Shown here one piece after another: positions 25,540 through 34,563 of a stretch of DNA of 37,447 nt. The stretch comes from a candidate division WS1 bacterium (GTDB lineage: Bacteria > Armatimonadota > Zipacnadia > Zipacnadales > UBA5352), in the NCBI GenBank assembly GCA_012522765.1, contig JAAYJW010000307.1, positions 1-37,447 on the forward strand. Direction: 5' to 3'. Each line of letters opens with the position of its first letter. The first letter of the stretch is position 1. Position numbers and translations under genes: made by a program. The notes beneath the pieces were generated by a model. The model was not told the DNA's origin. It did not search any database and worked only from the letters and a program-made list of their open reading frames with translations.

Positions 25540-27609
25540 ATGGCCCGGCCGACGCTGCTCGTCGCGCTGATAGGTGCTGTTGTCGCATGTGCGGGAGCGC
25601 ATGGCGACCTGCCCGACCCGCAACTGATGCGGCCGGTGCTGCTGCATGCTGGGCCCGAGTGCGCGATCTACGCCCGCTGCCCGACGCAGAAGGTGCTGCC
25701 GGATGAGGACCTCGCGCAGGCGAAGGACTTGCTGCGCGCGGAGCGGATAGAGCTTGCCGCCGCGCGAGGCGAACGCGAGCAGGTGCAGCTTGTGCTGCGG
25801 CCGGGCAGCGAACTGGCGGGCGTCTCTTTGAGCTTCAGCGCGCTGGAAGGGCCGGCTGTGATTCCGGAAGCGTGGTCGTGGGACCGTGTAGCCTGCACGC
25901 AGGTGCGGCGGGGCAGCTATCACTACGGCTTGCGCACCGATCAGAGTGGCCTGCTGCCCGATCCACTCGAGCCTCCCGGGCTATTCGATGCGCCCGGGGG
26001 TATCAACACCTCGCTGTTGCTGACGATTGAAGTCCCTCGCGACGCCCCTCCCGGCGAGTACAGCGGCAGCGTCATGGTCGAGAGTGACGGCTTCTCGGCG
26101 ACGCTTCCGGTGGCGCTGACGGTGTGGGACATCGCCCTGCCGGAGCAGCACCGGCTGATCAACTACGCCACTGCGGTGGAAAGCGAACCGGCGGCTTTCA
26201 GCCGGATGCGCGAGCTTGATGTCAACACGCTCAAGTATGGCGCCACCGGGATAGGCGTCACCGTGGATGACGCGGGTGTCATGACGCTGGACTTCACGGA
26301 GTATGACCGGCAGGCGGCGCTTCTGCTGGATGAGCTTGGCTACTACTTCATCGGCGTGCCACCCTCGATGCCCCTCACCGGACGCGGGCCGGTTGACAAC
26401 TACCTTGGTCTCGGCGTGCAAGTCGGCTCTGACGAGTTCTGGCCGCTCTTTGAGCAGTACATGCGCGGTGTGGGCGATCACATGCGCGAGCGAGGCTGGG
26501 CGGACCGGGTGATCTGGAAGATCGGCGACGAGCTACCGGAGGAGATGTATCCGATCACCGCGATGATGTGCGAGCGAGCGAAGCTGGTCTGGCCGGAGCT
26601 TGGCATCCTGCTCACCACGAACTTCATGAGCGACGAGTTGGCGCAGCACCTCGACATCTGGTGCCCCGGCTGGCACCTGTTTGCGGTGCGGGCCGATGAG
26701 GCCCCCGCGCAGTGGCTGCAGCGGCGGGCGCCGGGGATGGAAATGTGGGCTTACCTCAACTCGGCGTATATGCTCAACGCGGAGTGGAACCCGGGCGCGC
26801 TGCGGCTGTTTCCGGCGGCGCTGGCGAAGAATGGCTTCACCGGCGCGCTGTGGTGGTCGCTCAAGGCCACCGGGAGCGGCTACGGCGATGAGTATGAGGG
26901 AGAGCCGGACCCGTGGACGGAGATGCGGCCTTACAAGAGCGTCAGGCCGGACAAGGTATACTACGACTTCGGCAACGGGCACATGCTCTACCAGACACGG
27001 GAGCACGACCCGGTGTGGCGTTCGTCGCTACGCTGGGAGGCTTTCCGGCAGGGGATGGATGAGTATGACCTGCTGATGCTGCTGCAGGAGCGAGCGGAGG
27101 CAGCAGTGGAACGCCTTGGCGCCTACGGTGAGCTTGAGGAGGGCCTGGCTGCGCAGTTCGCGGCCGAGTCATGGGCGAGCACGCTCGCGACGGGCTTTCG
27201 CCTGCAGAGCTATCGCGGCGATGCGACATGGATACACCGCTTCCGGCAGCTTCTCGCGAACGAGATCGAGGCGCTTGGCCGGGAGCCGCTGGCGCTGATT
27301 GGCGTGTCGCCGCTCGGCGCGCTGCTGAGCACGCCCGCCACCATCAAGCCGGTCAGCGGCAGCGAGGTGGACGTGGCATCCCCCGCCGAGGCGACTATCT
27401 TCGGCACCTGCCGGGAGGGGGCTACGGTCACGGTCAGTGGCGAGCGGGTCGAGGTGCCGCCCGGGCCCGGCTACTCGCGCTTCACGCACGACGTCGCGCT
27501 GCAGCCGGGGCGAAACCTCGTGACGATCGAAGTGACTGCTCCCGACGGCGCGACGAACACGTTCTACCGCGAACTGCTGCACATACCTCAGGCAGAGCCG
27601 GAGGGATAG
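25540..27609 (+). CDS. DUF4091/GH123-like exported glycoside hydrolase-like protein
   Basis: A 689-aa exported protein. A short signal sequence (MARPTLLVALIGAVVACAGA) may be cut near residue 22, or Cys17 could be a lipobox Cys (VVAC). An N-terminal beta-sandwich (about 50-195, with VPRDAPPGEYSGSVMVESDG) precedes a TIM-barrel-like region. The segment VIWKIGDELPEEMYP has adjacent Asp330-Glu331, placed as the Asp-Glu pair used by GH123 beta-N-acetylgalactosaminidases. LWWSLKATGSGYGDEYEGEPDPW and LRWEAFRQGMDEYDLLMLL are DUF4091 hallmarks. A C-terminal Ig-like domain (about 610-680) follows. Start 25540 is preferred over GTG 25531, which overlaps the previous stop. Substrate is not established. 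Confidence 0.82.
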   Translation: MARPTLLVALIGAVVACAGAHGDLPDPQLMRPVLLHAGPECAIYARCPTQKVLPDEDLAQAKDLLRAERIELAAARGEREQVQLVLRPGSELAGVSLSFSALEGPAVIPEAWSWDRVACTQVRRGSYHYGLRTDQSGLLPDPLEPPGLFDAPGGINTSLLLTIEVPRDAPPGEYSGSVMVESDGFSATLPVALTVWDIALPEQHRLINYATAVESEPAAFSRMRELDVNTLKYGATGIGVTVDDAGVMTLDFTEYDRQAALLLDELGYYFIGVPPSMPLTGRGPVDNYLGLGVQVGSDEFWPLFEQYMRGVGDHMRERGWADRVIWKIGDELPEEMYPITAMMCERAKLVWPELGILLTTNFMSDELAQHLDIWCPGWHLFAVRADEAPAQWLQRRAPGMEMWAYLNSAYMLNAEWNPGALRLFPAALAKNGFTGALWWSLKATGSGYGDEYEGEPDPWTEMRPYKSVRPDKVYYDFGNGHMLYQTREHDPVWRSSLRWEAFRQGMDEYDLLMLLQERAEAAVERLGAYGELEEGLAAQFAAESWASTLATGFRLQSYRGDATWIHRFRQLLANEIEALGREPLALIGVSPLGALLSTPATIKPVSGSEVDVASPAEATIFGTCREGATVTVSGERVEVPPGPGYSRFTHDVALQPGRNLVTIEVTAPDGATNTFYRELLHIPQAEPEG

Positions 27610-27651
27610 CCGCCTTCAGGCTCAAGCACGCGAACGAATGAGGGAGATGCC

Positions 27652-29829
27652 ATGCGGATGTGGCTCGTCGTGGCGCTGCTGGTGATGCCGCTGGTGCAGA
27701 CGGCGGCACAGGACGAACTTCCGTGGTATCGCACACAGATACCGGAGATCACGGCTGAGCGGTGGACGGAGCCTGTGGCGCCGATCCCCCCGCCGCGCAC
27801 AATCACGCGCGATGATTACATGGAGTACATCCTCCGCGATCTGACACCCCAGCTTGAGTACTACGGCGAGCGCGCCGGAAGCCCCGACCTCAAGGGGCAG
27901 TATGTCCATGCGCGGCGCGAAGCGTTCCTCTACCGCGCCACCGGAGACGAGCAGCATGCGCGGAAGGCTATGGAGTTCGTCCGGGGCGATCTGGCATATT
28001 GGAGCGAGGGCGGGGGAGTCGAGCGCGGGACCGGCTTCAATGTGCTGATGCCCGCGCTGGAGGCATACCAGTGGATCGAAGACAGCCCGTCGCTTACCGA
28101 TGAGGATCGGGAGACGTGCCTGCAGTGGTTCCTCACCATCGAGCAGAAGGCGGAGCGCTTCGAGTATGGCGCGATGAACCGTTCGGCGGGCTGGGCGGTG
28201 GCGAGGGACACCCTCGCGCGCATGTACCCGGACCTGGCGGGCAATGATGAGCGGCGCGCATACGCCGACACCGTCTGGGAGCAGTGGTGGCCCTTCCGCG
28301 ACAGCGCGGAGAACGCTGAGGGCTACAACGCGCTGTGGCTGTCCTACGTAATCCCGTGGGCGGAGGCGCGCGGGATGGGTCTGTGGGAGGATGAGGAGTT
28401 CCGGGCGCTATGCTACCGCTTTCTCGACCAGGTGACGCCGATGGGCGTCATGGCGCCCTACGGCGACGTGCCGGGCTTCAACAGCCACGTGAATGGCTGG
28501 GCGGAGATGCTGGAGATCATGGCGACACACCTGCGGGACGGCCGCTTCCGCTGGGCCGCCCACCGGCTCTTTGAGTGGACCGTCGCACGCGAGGAGGACA
28601 TGCTGCAGTGGGGCAATATCAATCACAACCTCGCGGACGGGCTGATGGTCGCGTGGCTTGAGGCGGATGACACGCTCGCACCGATCATGCCCGACCGTGG
28701 CAGCGTGGTCACCTCCCGCCAGCAGATGGTCTTTGTCCCGAAGGAGGAGCGGCAGCAGACGATGCGCCACGATCGGCTGCTGGAGGGCGAGGTGCCCAAC
28801 AAGCTGATCATGCGCACCGGCTGGGAGCCGGACGCCAGCTTCGCGATGGTCGAGCTGTGCCGCCCGATGGGCCACGGGCACAGCGATACCGGCGGCATCA
28901 ACTGCTACATCTCGCGCGGAAGCGCGCTGCTCTCGGACACGCCCTACCTGGTGAAGGACCACCGCTGGCACAACTGCTTCGGCGTGGAGCAGTGGCCGCA
29001 GCCGGAGGGACGGTGGCGCTGGCGGGCGGATGAGTTCGAGGCGATGGCGACCAGCGTGGAGCGCTTCGAGACCTCGGCGCTCGGCACCAGCGCCGACCTG
29101 CGCATCACGGACTACATGCAGCAGCCGATGACGCTGCAGCGGCGGCTCTTTATGCTCGGCGACGCGGGGATCTGGGTGGAGGATACCGTCGAGGCGACTG
29201 CCCCCTGCAGCGTGCGCATCGGGCCGGCCTATCAGACGGTGGCGGCCTACGGCGCGCGGGGCGAGAACTGGATCAACACCTGCCATCCGACCATCCCGGT
29301 CGCGTTCATCTGGGAGCTGCAGTACATGATGCAGTGGTCGAACCGCCCGCAGGACCTGCTGATCTACTTCCAGCCCACGGCGGCGGGGGAGATGGCGGTC
29401 GAGGACGTTACGCAGGATGATACGCTGATGATCGTCAACCAGCCGCTGATGAACAACCTCAAGCAGCGGATTGCGTGGCGGGAGGTCGCCGAACTTGTGC
29501 CGGGAGAGCCGCGCACCTTCACCAGCGTCCTGGTGCCGCATGCCCCGACACCGGACGCCTCGGCGCTGGCTTCGGGCATCGCCTGCCATGCAGGAGAGGG
29601 CTGGTCGGCGGTCAGTGCACCTGGCGCGGCGGGCGAGGTCTGGGCGCTGCGCAATGACACGGGCGGGCGCGTGGAGATCGGGCCGCTTGTGACCGACGCC
29701 GAACGCGCGCTGATCTCTCTCGGCGACGGCGCGCCGAAGTACTGGCTGGTTGACGCGACGCTGCTGCAGGTTGCGGACGAGACGATCTTTCAGGCAGCGG
29801 CACCGACGACAGTCTGTGAGTGCGACTGA
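27652..29829 (+). CDS. Heparinase II/III-like polysaccharide lyase, exported
   Basis: A 725-aa secreted protein. The signal peptide is MRMWLVVALLVMPLVQTAA, with cleavage near residue 19. Residues of about 45-340 form a helical (alpha/alpha) toroid rich in Trp and Asn (GFNVLMPALEAYQW, EGYNALWLSYVIPW, GNINHNLADGLMVAW). The C-terminal beta-sandwich starts at about 370 and carries the heparinase II/III signature at about residue 406, CRPMGHGHSDTGGINCY, with SRGSALLSDTPYLV after it. The family cleaves uronic-acid polysaccharides by beta-elimination, and the exact glycan cannot be inferred. AGGGAG is 5 nt before ATG 27652. It is the last of three exported proteins, 42 bp after the GH123-like gene. 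Confidence 0.85.
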   Translation: MRMWLVVALLVMPLVQTAAQDELPWYRTQIPEITAERWTEPVAPIPPPRTITRDDYMEYILRDLTPQLEYYGERAGSPDLKGQYVHARREAFLYRATGDEQHARKAMEFVRGDLAYWSEGGGVERGTGFNVLMPALEAYQWIEDSPSLTDEDRETCLQWFLTIEQKAERFEYGAMNRSAGWAVARDTLARMYPDLAGNDERRAYADTVWEQWWPFRDSAENAEGYNALWLSYVIPWAEARGMGLWEDEEFRALCYRFLDQVTPMGVMAPYGDVPGFNSHVNGWAEMLEIMATHLRDGRFRWAAHRLFEWTVAREEDMLQWGNINHNLADGLMVAWLEADDTLAPIMPDRGSVVTSRQQMVFVPKEERQQTMRHDRLLEGEVPNKLIMRTGWEPDASFAMVELCRPMGHGHSDTGGINCYISRGSALLSDTPYLVKDHRWHNCFGVEQWPQPEGRWRWRADEFEAMATSVERFETSALGTSADLRITDYMQQPMTLQRRLFMLGDAGIWVEDTVEATAPCSVRIGPAYQTVAAYGARGENWINTCHPTIPVAFIWELQYMMQWSNRPQDLLIYFQPTAAGEMAVEDVTQDDTLMIVNQPLMNNLKQRIAWREVAELVPGEPRTFTSVLVPHAPTPDASALASGIACHAGEGWSAVSAPGAAGEVWALRNDTGGRVEIGPLVTDAERALISLGDGAPKYWLVDATLLQVADETIFQAAAPTTVCECD

Positions 29830-29833
29830 TCAT

Positions 29834-30445
29834 CTACTGCGGGATCACGTGGTAGTTGTTGGACGTGCAGTCACGCGGGGGTGAGTTGCGGCCATGCCAC
29901 TTCGCGTGGCCATCAAGGAAGGCAACGTTCGCGCCCTCGTTGTGGCGGTGCGCAGTCAGGACAATCTGCCCCTCCAGCAGCCCGTCCGCGAAGGTCGTAG
30001 TCTCCGACGGGTAGGGCACCTGTGCGAGGCATACGACCGGCACGGCCGGCGGGCCGGGGATGTGCGCCGGCAGGCGGTAGGAGAACAGCTCCTTGTTCCA
30101 CGCGTAGCTGTAGCGGCCGAGGCCCCAGGTGCTGAAGTCAATCGCGCCCTCAGGGTCGGAGGGGCAGCGCTCAAGCTGCCGGTTCTTCGCGTACGGAACG
30201 AGCAGCTCGTAGGTCGTGACAAGCCCCGCCACATTGCCGGTGATGGCCGGCGGCAGCGTCTCATCGTAGTCCTGCGCGTACATCATCGCCGCGAGGCCCA
30301 ACTGCTTGACGTTCGACAGGCACGAGGCCTGCCGCGCCTTTTCTCGCGCCCGCGCGAAGACCGGGAAGAGTATCGCCGCCAGTATTGCGATGATCGCGAT
30401 GACCACGAGCAGTTCAGTCAGGGTGAATCCCCGTTTCTTCGTCAC
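29834..30445 (-). CDS. Prepilin-like protein with H-X9-DG-type C-terminus
   Basis: A complete 203-aa prepilin. The leader MTKKRG is followed by [20 protein letters not shown], with predicted peptidase cleavage after G6 and Glu5 of the mature chain present. Then come [19 protein letters not shown] and [13 protein letters not shown], and a variable pilin head with CPSDPEGA. The family end [15 protein letters not shown] is present. The start is GTG 30445 with GGAGG 9 nt upstream. It shares leader and end with the partial gene at the left edge but differs in the middle. It is convergent with the lyase (4-bp gap) and divergent from the propeller gene at 30592. It likely belongs to the large stand-alone family rather than a secretion operon. 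Confidence 0.93.
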   Translation of the reverse strand: MTKKRGFTLTELLVVIAIIAILAAILFPVFARAREKARQASCLSNVKQLGLAAMMYAQDYDETLPPAITGNVAGLVTTYELLVPYAKNRQLERCPSDPEGAIDFSTWGLGRYSYAWNKELFSYRLPAHIPGPPAVPVVCLAQVPYPSETTTFADGLLEGQIVLTAHRHNEGANVAFLDGHAKWHGRNSPPRDCTSNNYHVIPQ

Positions 30446-30591
30446 GCTGCTCCACCTCCACTACAGCTTCACAACCACGCTACGAGATTCGCGCCCGAGA
30501 TGGCGGCCTCCTGCACACAAGCTGGAGGGGCACCGGCCTTCTCAGTCGAATGAAGCAGTGACCGCATCGTCCGGCTGAAGGGGAGATACCG

Positions 30592-31836
30592 ATGGCAATG
30601 AGTCTCGACGAGGCTTTCCCACGCTACGACCAGCAGAACCCGGCGGCGCCGATCTGGTGCATCACCACGGCGATGCCCGGTTGCTGGCACCGTTTCTTCG
30701 ACACCTCACCCATCAGCCCGTCCGGGCGTTATGTGGCGCTCACGCGAATGATGCACGAGGACCGCGCGCCTGAACCTGGCGAGGCCGCCGAGGTGGTGCT
30801 GGTTGATCTCCTGGATGGCACGACCCGGGTCGTCGCGGAGACGAACGGTTGGGACACGCAGCTTGGCGCGCAGGTGCAGTGGGGGCCGACGGATCGTGAC
30901 CTGTTCTTCATCGACATGGATGTCGCGCAATGGCAGCCCTTCGGGGTGCGGCTGGACCCGGAGAGCGGAGAGCGTCGCGAACTCGACGGCCCACTCTACA
31001 TGGTGTCTCCGGACGGCCGCACCGCTGCCAGCCCGTGCCTGCGCCGAACGCGTCTGACGCAGAAGGGCTACGGCGTGATCGTTCCCGACGAGGCCATCCC
31101 GCGCAACCACGGAGCGGTTGACGACGACGGCCTCTACCTCACCGACACGCTCACGGGCAAATCGAAGCTACTGGTCTCATACAGGCGCATCCATGACGAA
31201 CTGCTCGACCCGGCCGCATATGAGGGGCTTGATCTCTACGGCTTCCACGTGAAGTGGAACCTTCAGGGGACGCGGCTGCAGTTCGTGGTGCGAAGCGTGC
31301 CCGCAGGTGGCGGCGAATGGAGTTCACGCCGGCCGATGCTGGTGACGATGAGGCCGGATGGCAGCGAGCTGCATCTCGCGGTGCCGGCAGAGCTCTGGGC
31401 GCGCGGCGGCCATCATCCCAACTGGACACCCGATGGCGAGCATGTGATGATGAACCTGAAGCTGGACGGCGAGAACATGCGCCTCGTGGCGGTTCGCTAC
31501 GACGGGACGAATCCGCGCGCGATGAACGATCACCTGCTGGGGACCGGGCACCCCTCGCTGCACCCGAACGGTCGGCATGTGATCACCGACGAGTATGCCC
31601 ATGGGACGCTGGCGGATGAGGCGGGCACGACGCCGCTGCGTCTGCTGGATATTGAGACCGGCGAAGAGACTCGCGTGGCGCGCATCCGCACGCGGCCGGA
31701 CCTCGAGGGCGATGAGAAGATACTGCGCGTGGACCCGCACCCGGCGTGGGACAGCGACTTCCGCCGCGTGGCCTTCAACGCCTGCCCGAGCGGCAAGCGC
31801 GACGTGTTCATCGCGCACCTCGGCGACCTGCTGTGA
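30592..31836 (+). CDS. TolB/oligogalacturonate-lyase-like beta-propeller protein
   Basis: A 414-aa protein with no signal peptide and six or seven blade repeats containing PDG/NxDG turns: SPISPSGRYVAL, VQWGPTDRDLFFID, YMVSPDGRTAAS, PNWTPDGEHVMMN, HPSLHPNGRHVITDE and HPAWDSDFRRVAFNA, ending KRDVFIAHLGDLL. The closest families by pattern are TolB-type propellers and PL22 oligogalacturonate lyases, which use His residues and Mn2+. Several His residues in HPSLHPNGRH and VDPHPAW are compatible, but a catalytic set cannot be confirmed. GGGAG is 6 nt before ATG 30592. An intracellular role in processing imported oligo-uronides would fit the nearby exported lyase (inference). Confidence 0.7.
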   Translation: MAMSLDEAFPRYDQQNPAAPIWCITTAMPGCWHRFFDTSPISPSGRYVALTRMMHEDRAPEPGEAAEVVLVDLLDGTTRVVAETNGWDTQLGAQVQWGPTDRDLFFIDMDVAQWQPFGVRLDPESGERRELDGPLYMVSPDGRTAASPCLRRTRLTQKGYGVIVPDEAIPRNHGAVDDDGLYLTDTLTGKSKLLVSYRRIHDELLDPAAYEGLDLYGFHVKWNLQGTRLQFVVRSVPAGGGEWSSRRPMLVTMRPDGSELHLAVPAELWARGGHHPNWTPDGEHVMMNLKLDGENMRLVAVRYDGTNPRAMNDHLLGTGHPSLHPNGRHVITDEYAHGTLADEAGTTPLRLLDIETGEETRVARIRTRPDLEGDEKILRVDPHPAWDSDFRRVAFNACPSGKRDVFIAHLGDLL

Positions 31837-31897
31837 TCAGCCGGGCAGGGCACCGCCCTGTTCAGCAGGCGTTGCCGTCGCAGTTGTGCGGGCGAGA

Positions 31898-31921
31898 GCC
31901 TGAACACGTGGCGGTTCAGGC
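31898..31921. repeat. 8-bp stem hairpin after the propeller gene
   Basis: GCCTGAAC (31898-31905) pairs with GTTCAGGC (31914-31921) across an 8-nt loop, 61 bp after the stop at 31836. It may act in transcript stability or termination, but there is no U-tract. The 295-bp gap from 31837 to 32131 holds this hairpin, the GGAG-loop repeat and the promoter listed next, and no gene. Confidence 0.5.
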
Positions 31922-31936
31922 GACATGGCTTACGGC

Positions 31937-31958
31937 ACACGGACAGGAGTGTCCGTGT
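31937..31958. repeat. GGAG-loop hairpin repeat, copy 2
   Basis: ACACGGACA-GGAG-TGTCCGTGT, a perfect 9-bp stem with a GGAG tetraloop followed by CG. The core ACAGGAGTGT and trailing GTGTCG are shared with the element at 7213-7232, while the inner stem base pairs have changed together. Confidence 0.6.
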
Positions 31959-32060
31959 CGCCTAGCGACGACGGCTCCGCGCTGCCGTGCCCTGTGCTGT
32001 GCATGTTCGCGACGCAGGCGTTCCGGTCGCGGTTGCGCCCGAGGACCTCGTTCGCCCTCC

Positions 32061-32087
32061 TTGACACCCGCCCCCCATCGGCATAAT
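32061..32087 (+). promoter_or_regulatory. Sigma70-like promoter upstream of phnX
   Basis: TTGACA at 32061-32066 is a perfect -35 box. CATAAT at 32082-32087 matches 5 of 6 bases of the -10 consensus. The spacer is 15 bp, slightly short. It is an unusually AT-rich island in GC-rich DNA and lies 45 bp before the phnX start, so it probably drives the phnX-dehydrogenase pair. Confidence 0.5.
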
Positions 32088-32131
32088 CTGACGGGCGCAG
32101 GTCAAGCACGTTCGCCGGGGAGGCCGCATCA

Positions 32132-32962
32132 ATGCCCTTCGCCTACCGCCGTGAATACCGCGGACCGGTCAAGCTCGTGAGCTTCGACTGGGCCGGAACG
32201 ATCGTTGACTTTGGCTCGCAGGCCCCTGCCCTCGCATTCGTCGAGCTATTCCGCGCGGCAGGCGTCGAGATCACGCCCGAGCAGGCCCGCGGCCCGATGG
32301 GTATCGGAAAGCGCGAGCACATCGCGGCATTGCTCGATGATCCGGAGATCGCCAGCGCCTGGGAAGCGGCACATGGCGCCGCGCCCACCGCCGCCGACGG
32401 CGATCGGCTCTACGAGGACTTCGCGCCGATACAGGTGCGCGCGGCGGTCGAGCGCGCGCAGATGATCCCGGGGGTGCTGGAGACGATTGACTGGCTGCGG
32501 GGGCGATCAATCGCCATCGCCACCAACACCGGCTACTTCCAGCAGGTCCTCGACGCAATCCTGCCGGTGGCAACCGAGCAGGGCTTTGAGGCCGACTCGA
32601 ACGTCTGCGCCACCGACGTCCCCGCGGCGCGCCCCGCGCCCTGGATGCTGATCGTCAACATGCTCGAGACGGGCGTCTATCCCTCGGAGGCCGTCGTCAA
32701 GGTCGGCGACACCGTGCCCGACGTCGAGGAGGGCCTCAACGCCGGTGCGTGGACCGTTGGCCTGATCGAGTCCGGCAACGGCATCGGGCTGCGGCGGGAG
32801 GAGGTTGACGCACTCCCGGAGGCCGAGTTGGCGATGCGCTCTGATCGCGCACGGGCCACGCTGCAGCGCGCCGGGGCGCATTACACGATCCCCACGGTGG
32901 CTGACCTCCCCGCGATCATCGAAGACATCGACCTGCGCCTGCGGCGGGGAGAGCGACCTTGA
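32132..32962 (+). CDS. phnX: Phosphonoacetaldehyde hydrolase (phosphonatase)
   Basis: A 276-aa HAD-superfamily enzyme that splits phosphonoacetaldehyde into acetaldehyde and phosphate. The nucleophile Asp19 is in VSFDWAGTIVDFGSQAP. The Schiff-base Lys60 is in RGPMGIGKREH, exactly 41 residues after the Asp, as in the Bacillus cereus enzyme (Asp12, Lys53). ATNTGYFQQVLD, the phosphonatase-specific DVPAARPAPWM and the HAD motif VKVGDTVPDVEEGLNAG are all present. GGAGG is 8 nt before ATG 32132. Its stop overlaps the TTG start of the dehydrogenase. The usual partner 2-aminoethylphosphonate transaminase (phnW) is not in the window. Confidence 0.94.
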   Translation: MPFAYRREYRGPVKLVSFDWAGTIVDFGSQAPALAFVELFRAAGVEITPEQARGPMGIGKREHIAALLDDPEIASAWEAAHGAAPTAADGDRLYEDFAPIQVRAAVERAQMIPGVLETIDWLRGRSIAIATNTGYFQQVLDAILPVATEQGFEADSNVCATDVPAARPAPWMLIVNMLETGVYPSEAVVKVGDTVPDVEEGLNAGAWTVGLIESGNGIGLRREEVDALPEAELAMRSDRARATLQRAGAHYTIPTVADLPAIIEDIDLRLRRGERP

Positions 32963-34035
32963 GCGCCCCGACCGTCGCGAGAGCCATCGTCTTCGATCCC
33001 GCCACGCGTGAGCTTGACCCGCGCGACATACCGGTCCGTGAGCCTCGCTCGGGCGAAATCCTTGTGCGCGTGAGGCTCAGCGCCATCTGCGGCTCCGACC
33101 TGCACACCATCCGCGGCAGGCGCGACCCCGGCGGGCCGCTGGTGCTCGGGCATGAGATCTGTGGCGAAGTCGCCGCGCTGGGTGATGGTGCCGATGCAGA
33201 CAGCCTCGGCGCGCCGCTGAGCATCGGCGACCGTGTAACGTGGGGCATCGCCGCAAGCTGCGGGAACTGCTTCTTCTGCGCCCGCGGCATCCCGCAGAAG
33301 TGCGTGCGCCTCTTCAAGTACGGTCACGCGCCGCTGGAGAGCGATACGCCACTGGGCGGCGGCTTCGCGGAGTATTGCCACCTCGTGCCGGGCACCGCCG
33401 TCTACCGCATCCCCGAGGATCTGCCGGACCGCGAGGTGGTCTTCGCCAACTGCTCGCTCGCAACGATGCAGGCGGCGGTGCGGATGGCGGATGTGCGAGC
33501 GGGCGAGTCGGTGCTGATCCAGGGCGCAGGGCTGGTCGGACTGTGCGCCACGGCGCTCTGCGCCGACCGGGGAGCATCGCCTGTGGTGGTCGCCGACCCC
33601 TGTGAGGAGCGCCTGACGCAGGCGCAGAGTTTCGGCGCCACCCATCTCGCTTGTGCTGGCGACCTGCGCGATTTCACCGAGGACGTGCGCGGCTTCGATG
33701 TCGCCATCGAGGCCTGCGGACATCCCGGCGCGATCGGCGATGGCATCGAGGCGCTGCGGATCGGTGGGCGCTACATCGCTGCCGGCTGTGTCTATCCCGG
33801 CGCCATCGCGCAGATCGACATGCTGAGCATCACCACGAAGCTCATCACCCTGCAGGGCCTGCACAACTACACGCCGCTCGACCTGCAGGAGGCGCTGCGC
33901 TTCCTGACACGGGCGGGGCGCCGCTTCCCGTCTGCTTCGGTCGTGCGCGAGGTCCTGCCGCTGGAGGAGATCGAGGACGCGCTGGCGCTGATGGAGGGCG
34001 ATCCATCCATCCTGCGCGTGGCGCTCAGTCCGTAG
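32959..34035 (+). CDS. Zinc-binding alcohol dehydrogenase, phosphonate-catabolism-associated type
   Basis: A 358-aa medium-chain zinc dehydrogenase. Catalytic-zinc region: AICGSDLHTIRG and LVLGHEICGEV. Structural-zinc lobe with four Cys: CGNCFFCARGIPQKC. Nucleotide-binding loop: LIQGAGLVGLCATALC. It resembles the putative phosphonate-associated alcohol dehydrogenase family often found beside phosphonatase genes. The TTG start at 32959 lies in a 4-bp overlap with phnX, with GGGGAGAG just upstream, so the two proteins are made together. It may interconvert phosphonoacetaldehyde and 2-hydroxyethylphosphonate, or use the released acetaldehyde. This is inference from the pairing, since the substrate has not been shown by sequence. 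Confidence 0.88.
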   Translation: MSAPTVARAIVFDPATRELDPRDIPVREPRSGEILVRVRLSAICGSDLHTIRGRRDPGGPLVLGHEICGEVAALGDGADADSLGAPLSIGDRVTWGIAASCGNCFFCARGIPQKCVRLFKYGHAPLESDTPLGGGFAEYCHLVPGTAVYRIPEDLPDREVVFANCSLATMQAAVRMADVRAGESVLIQGAGLVGLCATALCADRGASPVVVADPCEERLTQAQSFGATHLACAGDLRDFTEDVRGFDVAIEACGHPGAIGDGIEALRIGGRYIAAGCVYPGAIAQIDMLSITTKLITLQGLHNYTPLDLQEALRFLTRAGRRFPSASVVREVLPLEEIEDALALMEGDPSILRVALSP

Positions 34036-34444
34036 TGTCCCCCACGGCGTCTTCCGCGGTCGAAGGCGACTTGCCGGAGTTGCGCCATCCCTCCAGCCGC
34101 CCTGCCTCACGCATCTCATGGGTGAGGTAGTAGCTGATCACGGTGCGGATCAGGACTATGCCGGCCAGCGTGGCGAGTTCATCCAGAGTCGGGTGGCGGA
34201 TGGTGCGCATGATGTCCGCGGCTATGAGAAACTCCAGCCCCAGCAGGATGTAGTAGCCGAGGTCCTGGCGTACCACGGCCCGTTCGTGGGCAATATCGCG
34301 CCCGCGCATGCGATGCACCTCAAGCCGCGCAAGCTCAACCAGCCCCACCAGCACACCCCATGTCAGCACGCCCACCCCTATCACGCCGACCGCGGTGGCG
34401 ACCCATCCGATTATCTGTGTGCCAATCCACTCTGAACCGAGCAT
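34025..34444 (-). CDS. DUF1622 family membrane protein
   Basis: A 139-aa inner-membrane protein. There are two or three hydrophobic segments (IIGWVATAVGVIGVGVLTWGVL, LGYYILLGLEFLIAADIM, LATLAGIVLIRTVISYYLT) around a basic loop RLEVHRMRGRDIAHERAVVRQD. The phrase GLEFLIAADIMRTIRHPTLDEL is a DUF1622 hallmark. The function is unknown. GGAGGA lies 5 nt before ATG 34444. The upstream frame to 34816 overlaps the divergent lipoprotein gene and is rejected. Its 3' end overlaps that of the convergent dehydrogenase by 11 bp. Confidence 0.85.
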   Translation of the reverse strand: MLGSEWIGTQIIGWVATAVGVIGVGVLTWGVLVGLVELARLEVHRMRGRDIAHERAVVRQDLGYYILLGLEFLIAADIMRTIRHPTLDELATLAGIVLIRTVISYYLTHEMREAGRLEGWRNSGKSPSTAEDAVGDTTD

Positions 34445-34563
34445 GAGATTCCTCCACCGGAGGCTTTCGACGCATGCCACCATCATCCTGCGCGAAGGTT
34501 CATCAGCTTTCGCCGGAGAATGCGCAGACTGCGCGGCGACGCGGTATGAAGGGACTGGTGGCG

